A stretch of DNA of 64,000 nucleotides from the NCBI RefSeq assembly GCF_014672715.2, contig NZ_CP058566.2, positions 868,001 to 932,000 of the forward strand. The letters are read 5' to 3'. Source of the DNA: Dehalogenimonas etheniformans. Lineage in GTDB: Bacteria > Chloroflexota > Dehalococcoidia > Dehalococcoidales > Dehalococcoidaceae. The first letter of the stretch is position 1. Each line of letters starts with the position of its first letter. The translations under genes and the position numbers were made by a program. The notes under the pieces are model-generated. The model searched no databases. It was not told where the DNA came from and saw nothing but the letters and a program-made list of their open reading frames with translations. Positions 1 through 7,813 of this stretch are shown in pieces.

Positions 1-918
1 GCGCTAGCAACTGAAGTTATACAAAACCTGGCTCAAGCCGGCTATCGCGCCTGCATAGCCCCGATAGAGCGGCTGGCTGAGCTGGAAGCCGAATACAATG
101 CGATCACCAGCCGTGACGTGTGGCGCCGGTCGCCGCACCTCTCGCAACATCGCTTCGACTTCACTCGGCCGACAGATTTCTCAGTAAAATCGATAATCGT
201 AGTTGCCGCTCCGGTGACGCCGGTACGACTGGGATTTAAGTATCGTGGAACTCACCATTCGTTTGAAGCTCCTCCGCTCTCAGGAGATTACGATCAGGAT
301 GTCGCCCGAATGAAAAAGGTGATCACTGACACCATAGGCCCCTTGGGCCTTCACGTTGCTGATTCGAACCTGCCAACCAAGGTTCTTGCCAGCCATACGG
401 GGCTGCTTCAAAACGGGATCAACAACATGGGGTATATTCCTGGTATGGGCAGCTTTTTCAGGCTGACATCCTTTTTCTCTGATCTTCAACCTTCCGACAA
501 TACCTGGAATGAACAACACCTGGTCGCCCCTGTTTGCCGGGAATGTGGCCTGTGCATGGACGCCTGTCCTACAGGTTGCATTAGCCAGGAAGTGTATGAC
601 GTCGGCCGTTGCCTATCGCTCTTATCCAAAGAACCCTCGGATTTTCCGGACTGGGTAAAGAAGAGATGGCATAATTCTCTGATCGGATGCCGGGTATGTC
701 AGCAAATTTGTCCCATGAACCGTTCCGTACTCGATGAGGCAGCCAACGGTATTGAATTTTCAGAGGCAGAAACAGAGGCCATATTATCGGGTGTTCCTTT
801 CGATACACTCGATCAAGCGACCAGGGATAAGCTGCGTTATTTTCACCTGGCTGCGTTCTATTCCATACTGCCTCGGAACTTACGGCTGCTGCTTGAAAAA
901 TCCGGAGAACCCGTCTGA
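1..918 (+). CDS. QueG-like 4Fe-4S double-cluster protein (5' partial)
   Basis: The reading frame is open from base 1 without a stop, so the true start lies before the window; 305 codons are visible. Two cysteine clusters typical of the double 4Fe-4S domain are seen in the second half: CRECGLCMDACPTGC and CRVCQQICP. This arrangement is shared with epoxyqueuosine reductase QueG and with many uncharacterised ferredoxin-like proteins. The corrinoid-binding N-terminal part of QueG cannot be judged from the fragment. The stop codon overlaps the start of the Crp/Fnr gene (TGATG), so the two are probably co-translated. A genuine QueG role is only one possibility; a redox partner of unknown substrate is equally likely. 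Confidence 0.75.
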   Translation, partial: ALATEVIQNLAQAGYRACIAPIERLAELEAEYNAITSRDVWRRSPHLSQHRFDFTRPTDFSVKSIIVVAAPVTPVRLGFKYRGTHHSFEAPPLSGDYDQDVARMKKVITDTIGPLGLHVADSNLPTKVLASHTGLLQNGINNMGYIPGMGSFFRLTSFFSDLQPSDNTWNEQHLVAPVCRECGLCMDACPTGCISQEVYDVGRCLSLLSKEPSDFPDWVKKRWHNSLIGCRVCQQICPMNRSVLDEAANGIEFSEAETEAILSGVPFDTLDQATRDKLRYFHLAAFYSILPRNLRLLLEKSGEPV

Positions 919-1598
919 TGGACTATCAAGCCGCCTCCCTGGCTCTCAAACGCAGTTTTCTATTTTCATCTATTTCTGATGAAGATATGTCAGACTTATT
1001 GGCGAACGCCGAAGAAAAGAGTTACACAACAGGAGAATATTTTTTCTGGGAGGGCGGTGCGCCGGACAGCTTCTTTCTACTGATATCCGGCAGGGTGAAA
1101 GTGATCAAACATGGATCACAGGGCAGGGAAACCGTGGTGGCCTTTTTCCGCCCTGGAGAAATCTTCGGCGAAGTGGCCGTCCTCGAGGACAAGCCATACC
1201 CAGCCTCAGCGATCGCCCTGGAAGATTCTATGGCCTTATCCATCGACCGCCAGGTTTTTCATGAATTTATCCGACGGCACCCAGGAGTCGCCCTGGCGAT
1301 GGTCGGCCTCCTTTCAGCACGTCTGCGGGAAGCTCAGAGCCGTCTTCACGACCTCGCGGGGGAACGGGTCGAACAGCGACTGTCCAGGACGCTCGATCGA
1401 CTGGCCTCGAAACTCGGTCCCGAACTTCCGTTCACCAGACAGGACCTGGCCGATATGTCCGGGACGACACTTGAGACTGCGGTCCGTTTTCTAAGCCGTC
1501 TGAAGCAAGACGGAATAATCTCCTCCGGACGCGGGCTTGTAGTGATCCAAGACAGGCTTCGACTCAAAAGATTGACTGAAGATCCATCTTCGGGTTGA
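918..1598 (+). CDS. Crp/Fnr family transcriptional regulator
   Basis: A 226-residue two-domain regulator. Residues about 15-125 form the cyclic-nucleotide-binding-type beta roll (the stretch SGRVKVIK through GEIFGEVAVLE is typical) and the C-terminal 75 residues a Crp-type winged helix. The recognition helix carries LETAVRFLSR, keeping the Glu and Arg (E-T-x-x-R) that in FNR and CRP contact TGA half sites. There is no cysteine anywhere in the protein, so it cannot be an FNR-type 4Fe-4S oxygen sensor; a haem or small-molecule effector (as in DNR or HcpR relatives) is possible. GGAG lies 10 bases before the ATG, which overlaps the previous stop. The FNR-type palindrome just downstream at 1620-1633 is its likely target. 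Confidence 0.9.
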   Translation: MDYQAASLALKRSFLFSSISDEDMSDLLANAEEKSYTTGEYFFWEGGAPDSFFLLISGRVKVIKHGSQGRETVVAFFRPGEIFGEVAVLEDKPYPASAIALEDSMALSIDRQVFHEFIRRHPGVALAMVGLLSARLREAQSRLHDLAGERVEQRLSRTLDRLASKLGPELPFTRQDLADMSGTTLETAVRFLSRLKQDGIISSGRGLVVIQDRLRLKRLTEDPSSG

Positions 1599-1619
1599 TC
1601 TATGTATCTTGTGCCAACA

Positions 1620-1661
1620 TTGATTTAAATCATATTCCTCTAATAAAGATACTCGTATAAT
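1620..1661 (+). promoter_or_regulatory. FNR-type box and -10 of a class II activated promoter
   Basis: TTGATttaaATCAT at 1620-1633 matches the FNR/CRP-family palindrome TTGAT-N4-ATCAA at 9 of 10 positions. A perfect -10 box TATAAT lies at 1656-1661 and no good -35 is present. With a start site about 7 bases after the -10, the box is centred near -41.5, the classical position for class II activation. The regulator encoded immediately upstream is the obvious candidate to bind; this pairing is inferred. Confidence 0.65.
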
Positions 1662-1687
1662 AATCTTATGAACTTGGAGATATCGCC

Positions 1688-1954
1688 TTGAACGCCGGTT
1701 GTCCGGGTCAAAGGTCCCGAAAACTTACGTCGGAGATTCTGTTCTGCTCACATTGCGGATCCGAATTGGAGATATTCTCCGACGAGGCTCGGGTCAGATG
1801 CCACAAATGCAGTCAGATGACCAGCCGGGCAAAATTACCGTCGTGCGCCGATTGGTGCGCCTCGGCAAGACAATGCCTTGGCGAAGGGGCGTGGCGAACG
1901 GTTCAGGATCAAAATGGGAAGGAGCCTGAATATGCCGGTCCGAAAGATCGTTAA
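1688..1954 (+). CDS. small zinc-ribbon protein paired with a ferredoxin
   Basis: An 88-residue protein with two treble CxxC pairs near the N-terminus (LFCSHCGSELEIF, then RCHKC) and a second cysteine group (PSCADWCASARQCLGE). Similar short proteins are often found beside ferredoxins in anaerobes and are sometimes annotated, without good reason, as phosphohydrolase. The TTG start has GGAG at 1676-1679, eight bases upstream, and lies just after a promoter with an FNR-type box. Its 3' end overlaps the ferredoxin gene by 23 bases in another frame, indicating translational coupling. Function unknown; metal binding is likely from the cysteines. Confidence 0.7.
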   Translation: MNAGCPGQRSRKLTSEILFCSHCGSELEIFSDEARVRCHKCSQMTSRAKLPSCADWCASARQCLGEGAWRTVQDQNGKEPEYAGPKDR

Positions 1955-2645
1955 AATCGATGAAGATAAATGCAACGGCTGCGGGGATTGCGTCCCGTCT
2001 TGCGTGGAAGGAGCCATCCAGGTGATCGACGGCAAAGCCAGACTGGTGTCCGAAACTTATTGTGATGGGTTAGGCGCCTGCCTGGGCGAATGCCCAATGG
2101 ATGCCATTTCGATTGAAGAAAGAGATGCGCCTGAATTCGATGAATCGGCGGCTGTGGAACACGCGGCAAGGAAAGAGACGAACCAGCCCGTGCATGCCTG
2201 CCCTTCGACCAGGATGATGTCGTTCGAACGGCAGGCTAACTCCTCGGACAGATCGGCGGCAGTATCCGACCATTCGATGCTGTCCAGTTGGCCGGTTCAG
2301 TTGACCCTGGTGCCGCCTCATGCCCCGTTTCTGAAAGGTGCTGATATTTTACTAGCCGCGGACTGTGTCCCGTTTGCCTATCCTGCATTTCACCGAGATT
2401 TTCTCCAGGGTAAGAGCCTATTGATCGCTTGTCCAAAGTTAGATGACTATGAAGCTCATCTCGAAAAGCTGACCCAGATTTTCAGGAGCGCCCGGCCCCG
2501 AAGCGTTACGGTCCTGCGTATGGAGGTGCCGTGCTGCGGCGGTCTCACCCACATGGTCCGGCAGGCGTCCCTTGAATCCGGGGTTAGTTTTCCGATCCAG
2601 GAAACAACTATCGGCGTCCGCGGCCAGATCCTGGCTTCGGTTTAA
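1932..2645 (+). CDS. 2[4Fe-4S] ferredoxin with C-terminal extension
   Basis: A 237-residue protein. Residues about 10-65 hold two 4Fe-4S motifs (CNGCGDCVPSC and CDGLGACLGECP). The remaining 170 residues, with CPKLDDYEAHLEKL and PCCGG, are the extension seen in ferredoxin-like proteins that sit next to Crp/Fnr regulators or hybrid cluster proteins in anaerobes. The frame is open further upstream to 1878, but ATG 1932 is preferred: it directly precedes the ferredoxin domain and has GGAAGGAG just upstream. It is the second gene of the FNR-box unit. An electron-transfer role under nitrosative or redox stress is inferred from this neighbourhood only. Confidence 0.85.
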   Translation: MPVRKIVKIDEDKCNGCGDCVPSCVEGAIQVIDGKARLVSETYCDGLGACLGECPMDAISIEERDAPEFDESAAVEHAARKETNQPVHACPSTRMMSFERQANSSDRSAAVSDHSMLSSWPVQLTLVPPHAPFLKGADILLAADCVPFAYPAFHRDFLQGKSLLIACPKLDDYEAHLEKLTQIFRSARPRSVTVLRMEVPCCGGLTHMVRQASLESGVSFPIQETTIGVRGQILASV

Positions 2646-2667
2646 AACTCTTCGATCTCAGGGGGTA

Positions 2668-2703
2668 ATACCGATGGTAGTCCAGTTGGACTACCATCGG
2701 TAT
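2668..2703 (+). repeat. 36-base perfect palindromic stem-loop
   Basis: Seventeen bases pair perfectly around a two-base centre (arms 2668-2684 and 2687-2703). It lies 22 bases after the ferredoxin stop and just before the infC -35 box. It could be the transcription terminator of the ferredoxin unit, but it is not followed by a T run. An unusually perfect stem such as this could also be a factor-independent pause, an mRNA end stabiliser or an inserted palindrome. Confidence 0.6.
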
Positions 2704-2709
2704 ATGTAT

Positions 2710-2739
2710 TTGAACATTTCAACGTAATTATGCTATAGT
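2710..2739 (+). promoter_or_regulatory. sigma-70 promoter of infC-rpmI-rplT
   Basis: TTGAAC at 2710-2715 and TATAGT at 2734-2739 with an 18 bp spacer. Transcription would start near 2746, leaving a leader of only about 34 bases before the infC start, too short for an elaborate L20-binding leader. Confidence 0.7.
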
Positions 2740-2779
2740 TTTCGATGGTCTTTATTTTTGCTCTGGAGGTAGCAGGCAC

Positions 2780-3346
2780 ATAGTTAAAGAACTCCGAGTC
2801 AACGAGAAAATCCTGGGCCGTGAGGTTCGTGTGCTCGGTGAAAACGCTGAGCAATTGGGTGTTATGACCGTGGCGGCTGCCAAGGAATTAGCCCGTCGAA
2901 GCAGCCTCGATCTGGTGGAAGTAGCCCCGACAGCAATACCGCCTGTTTGCCGTCTTATGGATTACGGCAAATACCGCTACGAACAAACCAAGAAAGAGCG
3001 AGAAGCCAAAAAAGGTCAAAAAATGTCGCTCCTCAAGGAAGTTCGTCTCCGGCCGAAGATTGGCGAGCATGATTACGAGGCTAAGGTCCGCAGCATTCAA
3101 AAACAGTTGGAAGCCGGGGACAAGGTAAAAGTGACCATCATGTTCCGTGGCCGGGAAATAACTCACTCGGATCTGGGTATCAAGATATTGAGGCGAATCG
3201 CAGAAGAATTGGCCGACGTTTCTATTGTTGAAGGGCAGCCGACGCTTCTGGGTTCAAGAATCCATTTAATGCTGGTGCCTAAACCCGGCGCCAAAGTGAA
3301 AACAAAGGAAGGTCAACCTGAAAATGCCCAAGCTAAAAACCCATAA
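2780..3346 (+). CDS. infC: translation initiation factor IF-3 (ATA start)
   Basis: IF-3 of 188 residues with the N-terminal domain (KELRVNEKILGREVR) and C-terminal domain complete. The first ordinary start in frame is GTG 2831, which would remove conserved N-terminal residues. Codon ATA at 2780 lies nine bases after a perfect GGAGGT (2765-2770) and starts the protein exactly where the family begins. Non-canonical AUU/AUC/AUA starts are characteristic of infC, since IF-3 rejects them and so represses its own synthesis. First gene of the infC-rpmI-rplT operon; its 3' end overlaps rpmI by 23 bases. Confidence 0.92.
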   Translation: MVKELRVNEKILGREVRVLGENAEQLGVMTVAAAKELARRSSLDLVEVAPTAIPPVCRLMDYGKYRYEQTKKEREAKKGQKMSLLKEVRLRPKIGEHDYEAKVRSIQKQLEAGDKVKVTIMFRGREITHSDLGIKILRRIAEELADVSIVEGQPTLLGSRIHLMLVPKPGAKVKTKEGQPENAQAKNP

Positions 3347-3527
3347 GGGAGCGCAGAATCGCTTTAAGCTTACCGGTAACGGTAAGATGATGCGTATGAA
3401 GGGTCTGAAGAGCCATCTGCGCCGCAACAAGTCGAAGAGAGCGCGCCGCCAGTTCGATGAAATGATCCCGATGGCCAAGGCTGACGTCCAGCGCCTCAGC
3501 CGCCTTATCCCCTACGGCACACCGTAG
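3324..3527 (+). CDS. rpmI: 50S ribosomal protein L35
   Basis: A 67-residue, highly basic protein beginning MPKLKTHKGAQNRFKLTG, the standard L35 N-terminus, with a run of Arg and Lys through the middle. The ATG lies inside the end of infC, with AAGGAAGG about a dozen bases upstream, so its translation is likely coupled to infC. Part of the conserved infC-rpmI-rplT operon. Confidence 0.95.
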   Translation: MPKLKTHKGAQNRFKLTGNGKMMRMKGLKSHLRRNKSKRARRQFDEMIPMAKADVQRLSRLIPYGTP

Positions 3528-3573
3528 CTTCCGTCACATCCGATCAACTTAGACAAATTTTAGGAGAGAATAC

Positions 3574-3921
3574 ATGGCACGCATCAAGGGTGGTGTCGCG
3601 ACCCATAAGAGACACAAGAATATTCTGGCCTTAACCAAAGGTCATCGCGGGCAGCGCAATCATATCTGGCGCCGGGCGCACGAAAGCATGACACATGCTT
3701 TGGCATATGCCTTTGCCCACCGGAGAGACCGAAAAGGCGATTTCCGCAAACTGTGGATCGCCAGGATCAATGCCGCGGCTCGTCTCAATGGTACGACTTA
3801 CGGCAGATTGATCGACGGCCTGTCAAAGTCGGGCATTGAGCTTGACCGTAAAGTACTGGCTGATATGGCGGTATCTCAGCCGCAAACCTTTGCCGATCTC
3901 GTTAAATCGACCGTCAGTTAG
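3574..3921 (+). CDS. rplT: 50S ribosomal protein L20
   Basis: A 115-residue L20, normal length, with the typical start [16 protein letters not shown] and the conserved central [14 protein letters not shown]. An AGGAG Shine-Dalgarno precedes the ATG. In other bacteria L20 represses this operon through the mRNA; the short leader here suggests that if control exists the site may lie between infC and rplT. The operon ends in the terminator at 3948. Confidence 0.96.
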   Translation: MARIKGGVATHKRHKNILALTKGHRGQRNHIWRRAHESMTHALAYAFAHRRDRKGDFRKLWIARINAAARLNGTTYGRLIDGLSKSGIELDRKVLADMAVSQPQTFADLVKSTVS

Positions 3922-3947
3922 TAATATACCTATTCAGGATTCGATAG

Positions 3948-3975
3948 CCCCCTGGATTACTACCCAGGGGGTTTA
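3948..3975 (+). terminator. intrinsic terminator after rplT
   Basis: CCCCCTGG (3948-3955) pairs with CCAGGGGG (3964-3971) over an eight-base loop and is followed by TTT. It closes the infC-rpmI-rplT operon; the short T run makes it moderately strong. Confidence 0.75.
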
Positions 3976-4016
3976 TGCTATACAATAAAAAGGATAAAGA
4001 AGCGAGGTAGAATCAA

Positions 4017-4103
4017 GTGAGTATAGGCCCTTTCGAAATCGTTTTGATCCTAATCATTATCGTTTTGGCATTTTTGGTTTTCAAGGGCCGAAAAAAGAAT
4101 TAG
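4017..4103 (+). CDS. 28-residue TatA-like single-span membrane microprotein
   Basis: GTG start with GAGG nine bases upstream (4004-4007). The product begins MSIGPFEIVLILIIIVLAF and ends FKGRKKN: a Gly-Pro-Phe-Glu entry followed by one hydrophobic helix and a basic tail. This resembles the first 20 residues of TatA/TatE (which start with a similar GPxE and membrane helix), but the amphipathic helix and acidic tail of TatA are absent. It lies alone between the rplT terminator and tRNA-Arg. It could be a true microprotein, a degraded tatA, or chance; the good Shine-Dalgarno and coherent helix argue for a real gene. Confidence 0.5.
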   Translation: MSIGPFEIVLILIIIVLAFLVFKGRKKN

Positions 4104-4405
4104 AGTCCGCCCTTATATCCGCCACCCTTCAAGTATTAGCACCTTTATTCTCCTCGTTTCTCCGGCCACAGGCTTAAATCTGGTTGGTTGAAGCTGCCGC
4201 ACTTTTTTGCCGACGACTACGTTTAGCCAACGTATAAGTTATCACTTGTAACAACTCGGTTCCGAGCGAACCATTGCCTCGCCTGCACAAGGGGATTTCA
4301 CTTGGGGCTCCCAATACTTAAAGAAAACCGGAAAAGACGCGCTTGGGTCACAGGTACTGAGCGATAATGGCAATCAGGATTTTTTTGGCGATGGGAGTTG
4401 AAGAG
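4104..4405. other. non-coding gap before tRNA-Arg
   Basis: About 300 bases without a convincing reading frame, terminator or recognisable RNA. I compared it by eye with the SRP RNA core and common small RNA signatures and found no match. Confidence 0.5.
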
Positions 4406-4479
4406 CGTCCCAGGCGGGATTCGAACCCACGGCCCGCTGCTTAGAAGGCAGCCGCTCTATCCAGCTGAGCTACTGGGAC
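4406..4479 (-). tRNA. tRNA-Arg (TCT)
   Basis: On the minus strand the acceptor arm GTCCCAG pairs with CTGGGAC, the D arm AGCTCAGCTGGATAGAGC and T arm GTGGGTTCGAATCCC are canonical, and the anticodon loop reads CTTCTAA, giving TCT (arginine). No CCA is encoded after the discriminator base, unlike the two other tRNA genes in the window. Confidence 0.96.
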
Positions 4480-4577
4480 ACGGGCTAATAGTAGCATCGT
4501 GATTCCGGAGGGGTCAAGACCTTGACTCTTCACGAGAAGGACGCTCGGAATCAATCGTAATTTACGAACATTTTATC

Positions 4578-4606
4578 TTGACACGGTACTTAACCGCTGT
4601 TAGTAT
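4578..4606 (+). promoter_or_regulatory. sigma-70 promoter of dxs
   Basis: A consensus TTGACA at 4578-4583 and TAGTAT at 4601-4606, 17 bp apart. The predicted start near 4613 gives a leader of about 29 bases to the dxs ATG. Confidence 0.75.
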
Positions 4607-4641
4607 AAAGAACATGCCCAAGGACCCTGGAAAGATGCCAC

Positions 4642-6546
4642 ATGTCTAAAATCCTTGATGGGATAAACTCACCCGCTGATCTCAAGCCACTGTCCCTCGT
4701 CGACCTGAACAAACTGGCGATTGAACTCAGAGAAGAGATGGTCACCAGGGTTACGGCTAACGGCGGGCATTTAGCTTCCAGCCTGGGAGTAGTTGAACTT
4801 ACCATCGCCTTGCACAAAGTCTTCAACTGCCCCGATGACAAAATCGTGTGGGATGTGGGGCACCAGTGTTACGCCCACAAGCTTCTAACCGGGCGCCGTG
4901 AACAATTTGCCACCCTGAGGCAGTATGGTGGGATTTCAGGGTTCACTTGCCGTGACGAGAGTCCCTATGACGCTTTTACGACAGGTCATGCCAGCACTTC
5001 AATCTCAGCCGCGGTGGGGATGGCTGCGGCACGGGACCTTTCCGGCGACAATTATAACGTGATCGCGGTCATAGGCGACGGTGCCATCACCGGGGGAATG
5101 GCATTGGAGGCATTGAATAACGCCGGGCATTTGGGTAAGCGACTGATAGTCATTCTTAACGATAACGGCATGTCGATCTCTCCCACGGTGGGGGCGATGT
5201 CCCGCCTTCTCGGGAAGGTGAGGTTCGACCGGCGCTATTACAAAGCATCCGAAAAGAGCAAGAGATTGCTCTCCCGTTTTGACATGGGGAGCCGCATCTG
5301 GGAGATCGGCCAGCGGATCAAGGGCGGCATGAAGAAAATGGTCATGCCGACCACGTTGTGGGAAGAGTTCGGGTTCGCTTACACAGGGCCGATCGATGGT
5401 CACAACATCAATGACCTAGTATCTGCGTTAGAACAGGCCAAAAGTTATTCCCATAAGCCGGCCTTAATCCACATCGTGACAACCAAAGGAAAAGGCTACG
5501 GGCCTGCGGAAAGCGATGCGATCAATTTCCACGGAATCTCGCCTAAAGGCAGTCCTAAAAAGACCGGCAGTAGCCACAAACTGCTACCCTACAGCGAAAT
5601 TTTTGCCAGAACGGTTGAGAAGATGGCGTGGGAGAACCCCAAAATCGCCGTCATCACCGCTGCTATGCCGGATGGTTATTGCCTTGGCCATATGCAATCA
5701 ACGATGCCCAACCGCATTTTCGATGTCGGTATCTGTGAACAACATGCCGTGACGTTTGCCGCCGGGATGGCGGCACAAGGGATGACGCCTATTGTCGCCA
5801 TTTATTCCACATTTTTGCAAAGAGCTTTTGACCAAATAATTCATGATGTCGCCTTGCCAAAATTGCCGGTTGTGTTCGCTCTCGACCGCGGCGGAATCGT
5901 GGGTGAGGACGGCAAGACACACCAGGGAATTTTTGATCTTTCCTACCTTTCCCTAATACCCGATATGATCCTCGCGTCACCCAAAGACGAGAATGAGCTG
6001 CAACACCTGCTCTATACCGCGACTAAATGCGGCAAACCCATGGCGATCAGATATCCCAGGGGAGTTGGCACCGGAGTTGAATTGGAACCGGAACTCAGGG
6101 AAATTCCCGTCGGCAGTGCCGAGATCTTGCGTAAGGGTCCGGATGCAGCGCTTCTTGCCACTGGCGCCAGCGTGAAGGCCGCTATGGCCGCCGCTGACCT
6201 GCTGGAGATGCAGGGAACCAGAGTCACCGTGGTAAATATGCGATACATCAGACCACTTGATGAAGATGTGATCCTTGGATTGGCCAGCGATATCAAGAGC
6301 ATAATTACGATTGAAGAGAACGTTTTGAACGGCGGCTTGGGAAGTCTGGTGGCGGCTTTATTGAAACGTGCTTCGATGGACGATGTCGGATTGAAGTCTC
6401 TGGGGATACCGGATGAATTCGTAACCCACGGCACCCAAGCACAGCTTCGTTCTAATTACCACCTGGACGCAGAAGGCATTTCTTCAGAGACCCTGGCATT
6501 CATAGATGAATTTGAAATTTCGAAAAAAATTTTAGCATCCAGGTAA
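4642..6546 (+). CDS. dxs: 1-deoxy-D-xylulose-5-phosphate synthase
   Basis: A 634-residue thiamine-diphosphate enzyme that condenses pyruvate and glyceraldehyde 3-phosphate, the first step of the MEP isoprenoid pathway. The N-terminal half carries the DXS signature VWDVGHQCYAHKLLTGR and the ThDP/Mg motif GDGAITGGMALEALNNAG; the transketolase-like middle domain shows DVGICEQHAVTFAAGMA with the catalytic glutamate, and the C-terminal domain is complete. Full family length. It has its own consensus promoter and a GGAAAG seven bases before the ATG. Followed after 65 bases by pgk, which may be partly co-transcribed; the substrate glyceraldehyde 3-phosphate is also handled by tpiA downstream. Confidence 0.96.
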   Translation: MSKILDGINSPADLKPLSLVDLNKLAIELREEMVTRVTANGGHLASSLGVVELTIALHKVFNCPDDKIVWDVGHQCYAHKLLTGRREQFATLRQYGGISGFTCRDESPYDAFTTGHASTSISAAVGMAAARDLSGDNYNVIAVIGDGAITGGMALEALNNAGHLGKRLIVILNDNGMSISPTVGAMSRLLGKVRFDRRYYKASEKSKRLLSRFDMGSRIWEIGQRIKGGMKKMVMPTTLWEEFGFAYTGPIDGHNINDLVSALEQAKSYSHKPALIHIVTTKGKGYGPAESDAINFHGISPKGSPKKTGSSHKLLPYSEIFARTVEKMAWENPKIAVITAAMPDGYCLGHMQSTMPNRIFDVGICEQHAVTFAAGMAAQGMTPIVAIYSTFLQRAFDQIIHDVALPKLPVVFALDRGGIVGEDGKTHQGIFDLSYLSLIPDMILASPKDENELQHLLYTATKCGKPMAIRYPRGVGTGVELEPELREIPVGSAEILRKGPDAALLATGASVKAAMAAADLLEMQGTRVTVVNMRYIRPLDEDVILGLASDIKSIITIEENVLNGGLGSLVAALLKRASMDDVGLKSLGIPDEFVTHGTQAQLRSNYHLDAEGISSETLAFIDEFEISKKILASR

Positions 6547-6611
6547 CCTGAAAACCTGCCGTTATTTCGGACTGACCCCTCGCTCTATACTCGATTTTAA
6601 CAGGAGTTAGC

Positions 6612-7811
6612 ATGGATAGGCTGACGGTACGCGACATCGACGTCAAGAATAAAAGAGTACTTGTGCGAGTCGATTTCAATGTCCCTCTTGGTACTGATGG
6701 CCGAATTACCGATGATGGCCGAATCCGGGCGGCTATTCCGACCATTGACTACCTGGTCGAAAACGGAGCCAAGGTAATAATAATGTCACATATGGGAAGG
6801 CCAGACGGGAAGGTGGTGCCTTCTCTTTCGTTGAGAGTCACTGCAGACAGACTATCGGAACTCATGAGGCACCCTGTCCAATTCGTGAACGAGTGTGTCG
6901 GTCAAAAGGTTGAAGAGGTTGTGTCGGGGCTTAACGATGGAGACATCCTGGTCCTGGAAAACCTTCGTTTTCATGCCGAAGAAGAAGAAAATGCCCCGGT
7001 CTTTGCTGAAAAACTGGCCAGACTGGGTGAGGTGTTTGTGGATGATGCTTTTGGCACAGCCCACAGAGCTCATGCCTCGATTGTCGGTGTAACTAAATTC
7101 TTGCCCGCCGTGGCTGGGTTGTTATTAGAGAAAGAATTAGTTTCTCTAGGACATATTCTTGAAAAGCCTGCGAGGCCATTCTGTGTCCTCTTCGGCGGAG
7201 CCAAGATAGCAGATAAAGTGAAATTACTTGAAAACGTCATGGACAAAGTCGATACGATCCTGGTCGGTGGAGGAATGGCCGCCACCTTTCTTAAAGCCGA
7301 CAATTATGAAGTCGGTAAATCGATTGTAGACGAAAAGATCGATTTAGCCGCCAAATTAATGGCCAAAGCGAAAAAATACAATATCAAATTTGTATTGCCG
7401 AAAGACGTGGTAGTCACCGGCGACTTGACTCCGGATGCCAGGGGAATCTGCGTCCCGGTCGATAAGATACCTCCGTTGGGACGGGTTGTGGATATCGGGT
7501 TGCTCACCATAAATCTTTTTACCAAAGAATTGGAGCGAGCGAAGACGGTGTTCTGGAACGGGCCGATGGGTATATATGAAATGCCCCAGTTTGCCGAGGG
7601 CACAAAAACAATGGCTGATGTGATTAGCAGGCTGCACGCCACTACGATCATCGGCGGCGGTTCAACCGCCGAAATTGTTGACGAACTCAAGCTGGCTGAT
7701 AAAATGAGCTTTGTGTCTACCGGTGGCGGGTCATCGATGTTATTCCTTTCAGGTGAAAAACTCCCGGGTGTGGAAGCGCTGCTAAAGAAAAATGAGAAAG
7801 CGGCGGTTTAA
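6612..7811 (+). CDS. pgk: phosphoglycerate kinase
   Basis: A 399-residue monomeric kinase interconverting 1,3-bisphosphoglycerate and 3-phosphoglycerate with ADP/ATP. The N-terminal substrate-binding stretch RVDFNVPLG, the basic patch SHMGRP, and the C-terminal nucleotide loop GGGSTAEIV and STGGGSSMLFLSG are all present. CAGGAG lies just before the ATG. First of a tight glycolytic run: two bases separate its stop from apgM, and tpiA follows. Confidence 0.97.
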   Translation: MDRLTVRDIDVKNKRVLVRVDFNVPLGTDGRITDDGRIRAAIPTIDYLVENGAKVIIMSHMGRPDGKVVPSLSLRVTADRLSELMRHPVQFVNECVGQKVEEVVSGLNDGDILVLENLRFHAEEEENAPVFAEKLARLGEVFVDDAFGTAHRAHASIVGVTKFLPAVAGLLLEKELVSLGHILEKPARPFCVLFGGAKIADKVKLLENVMDKVDTILVGGGMAATFLKADNYEVGKSIVDEKIDLAAKLMAKAKKYNIKFVLPKDVVVTGDLTPDARGICVPVDKIPPLGRVVDIGLLTINLFTKELERAKTVFWNGPMGIYEMPQFAEGTKTMADVISRLHATTIIGGGSTAEIVDELKLADKMSFVSTGGGSSMLFLSGEKLPGVEALLKKNEKAAV

Positions 7812-7813
7812 CG

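Noticed and set aside
4104-4405. Possible structural RNA (SRP, 6S or tmRNA)
   Set aside because: No signature sequence or convincing long-range pairing found by eye.
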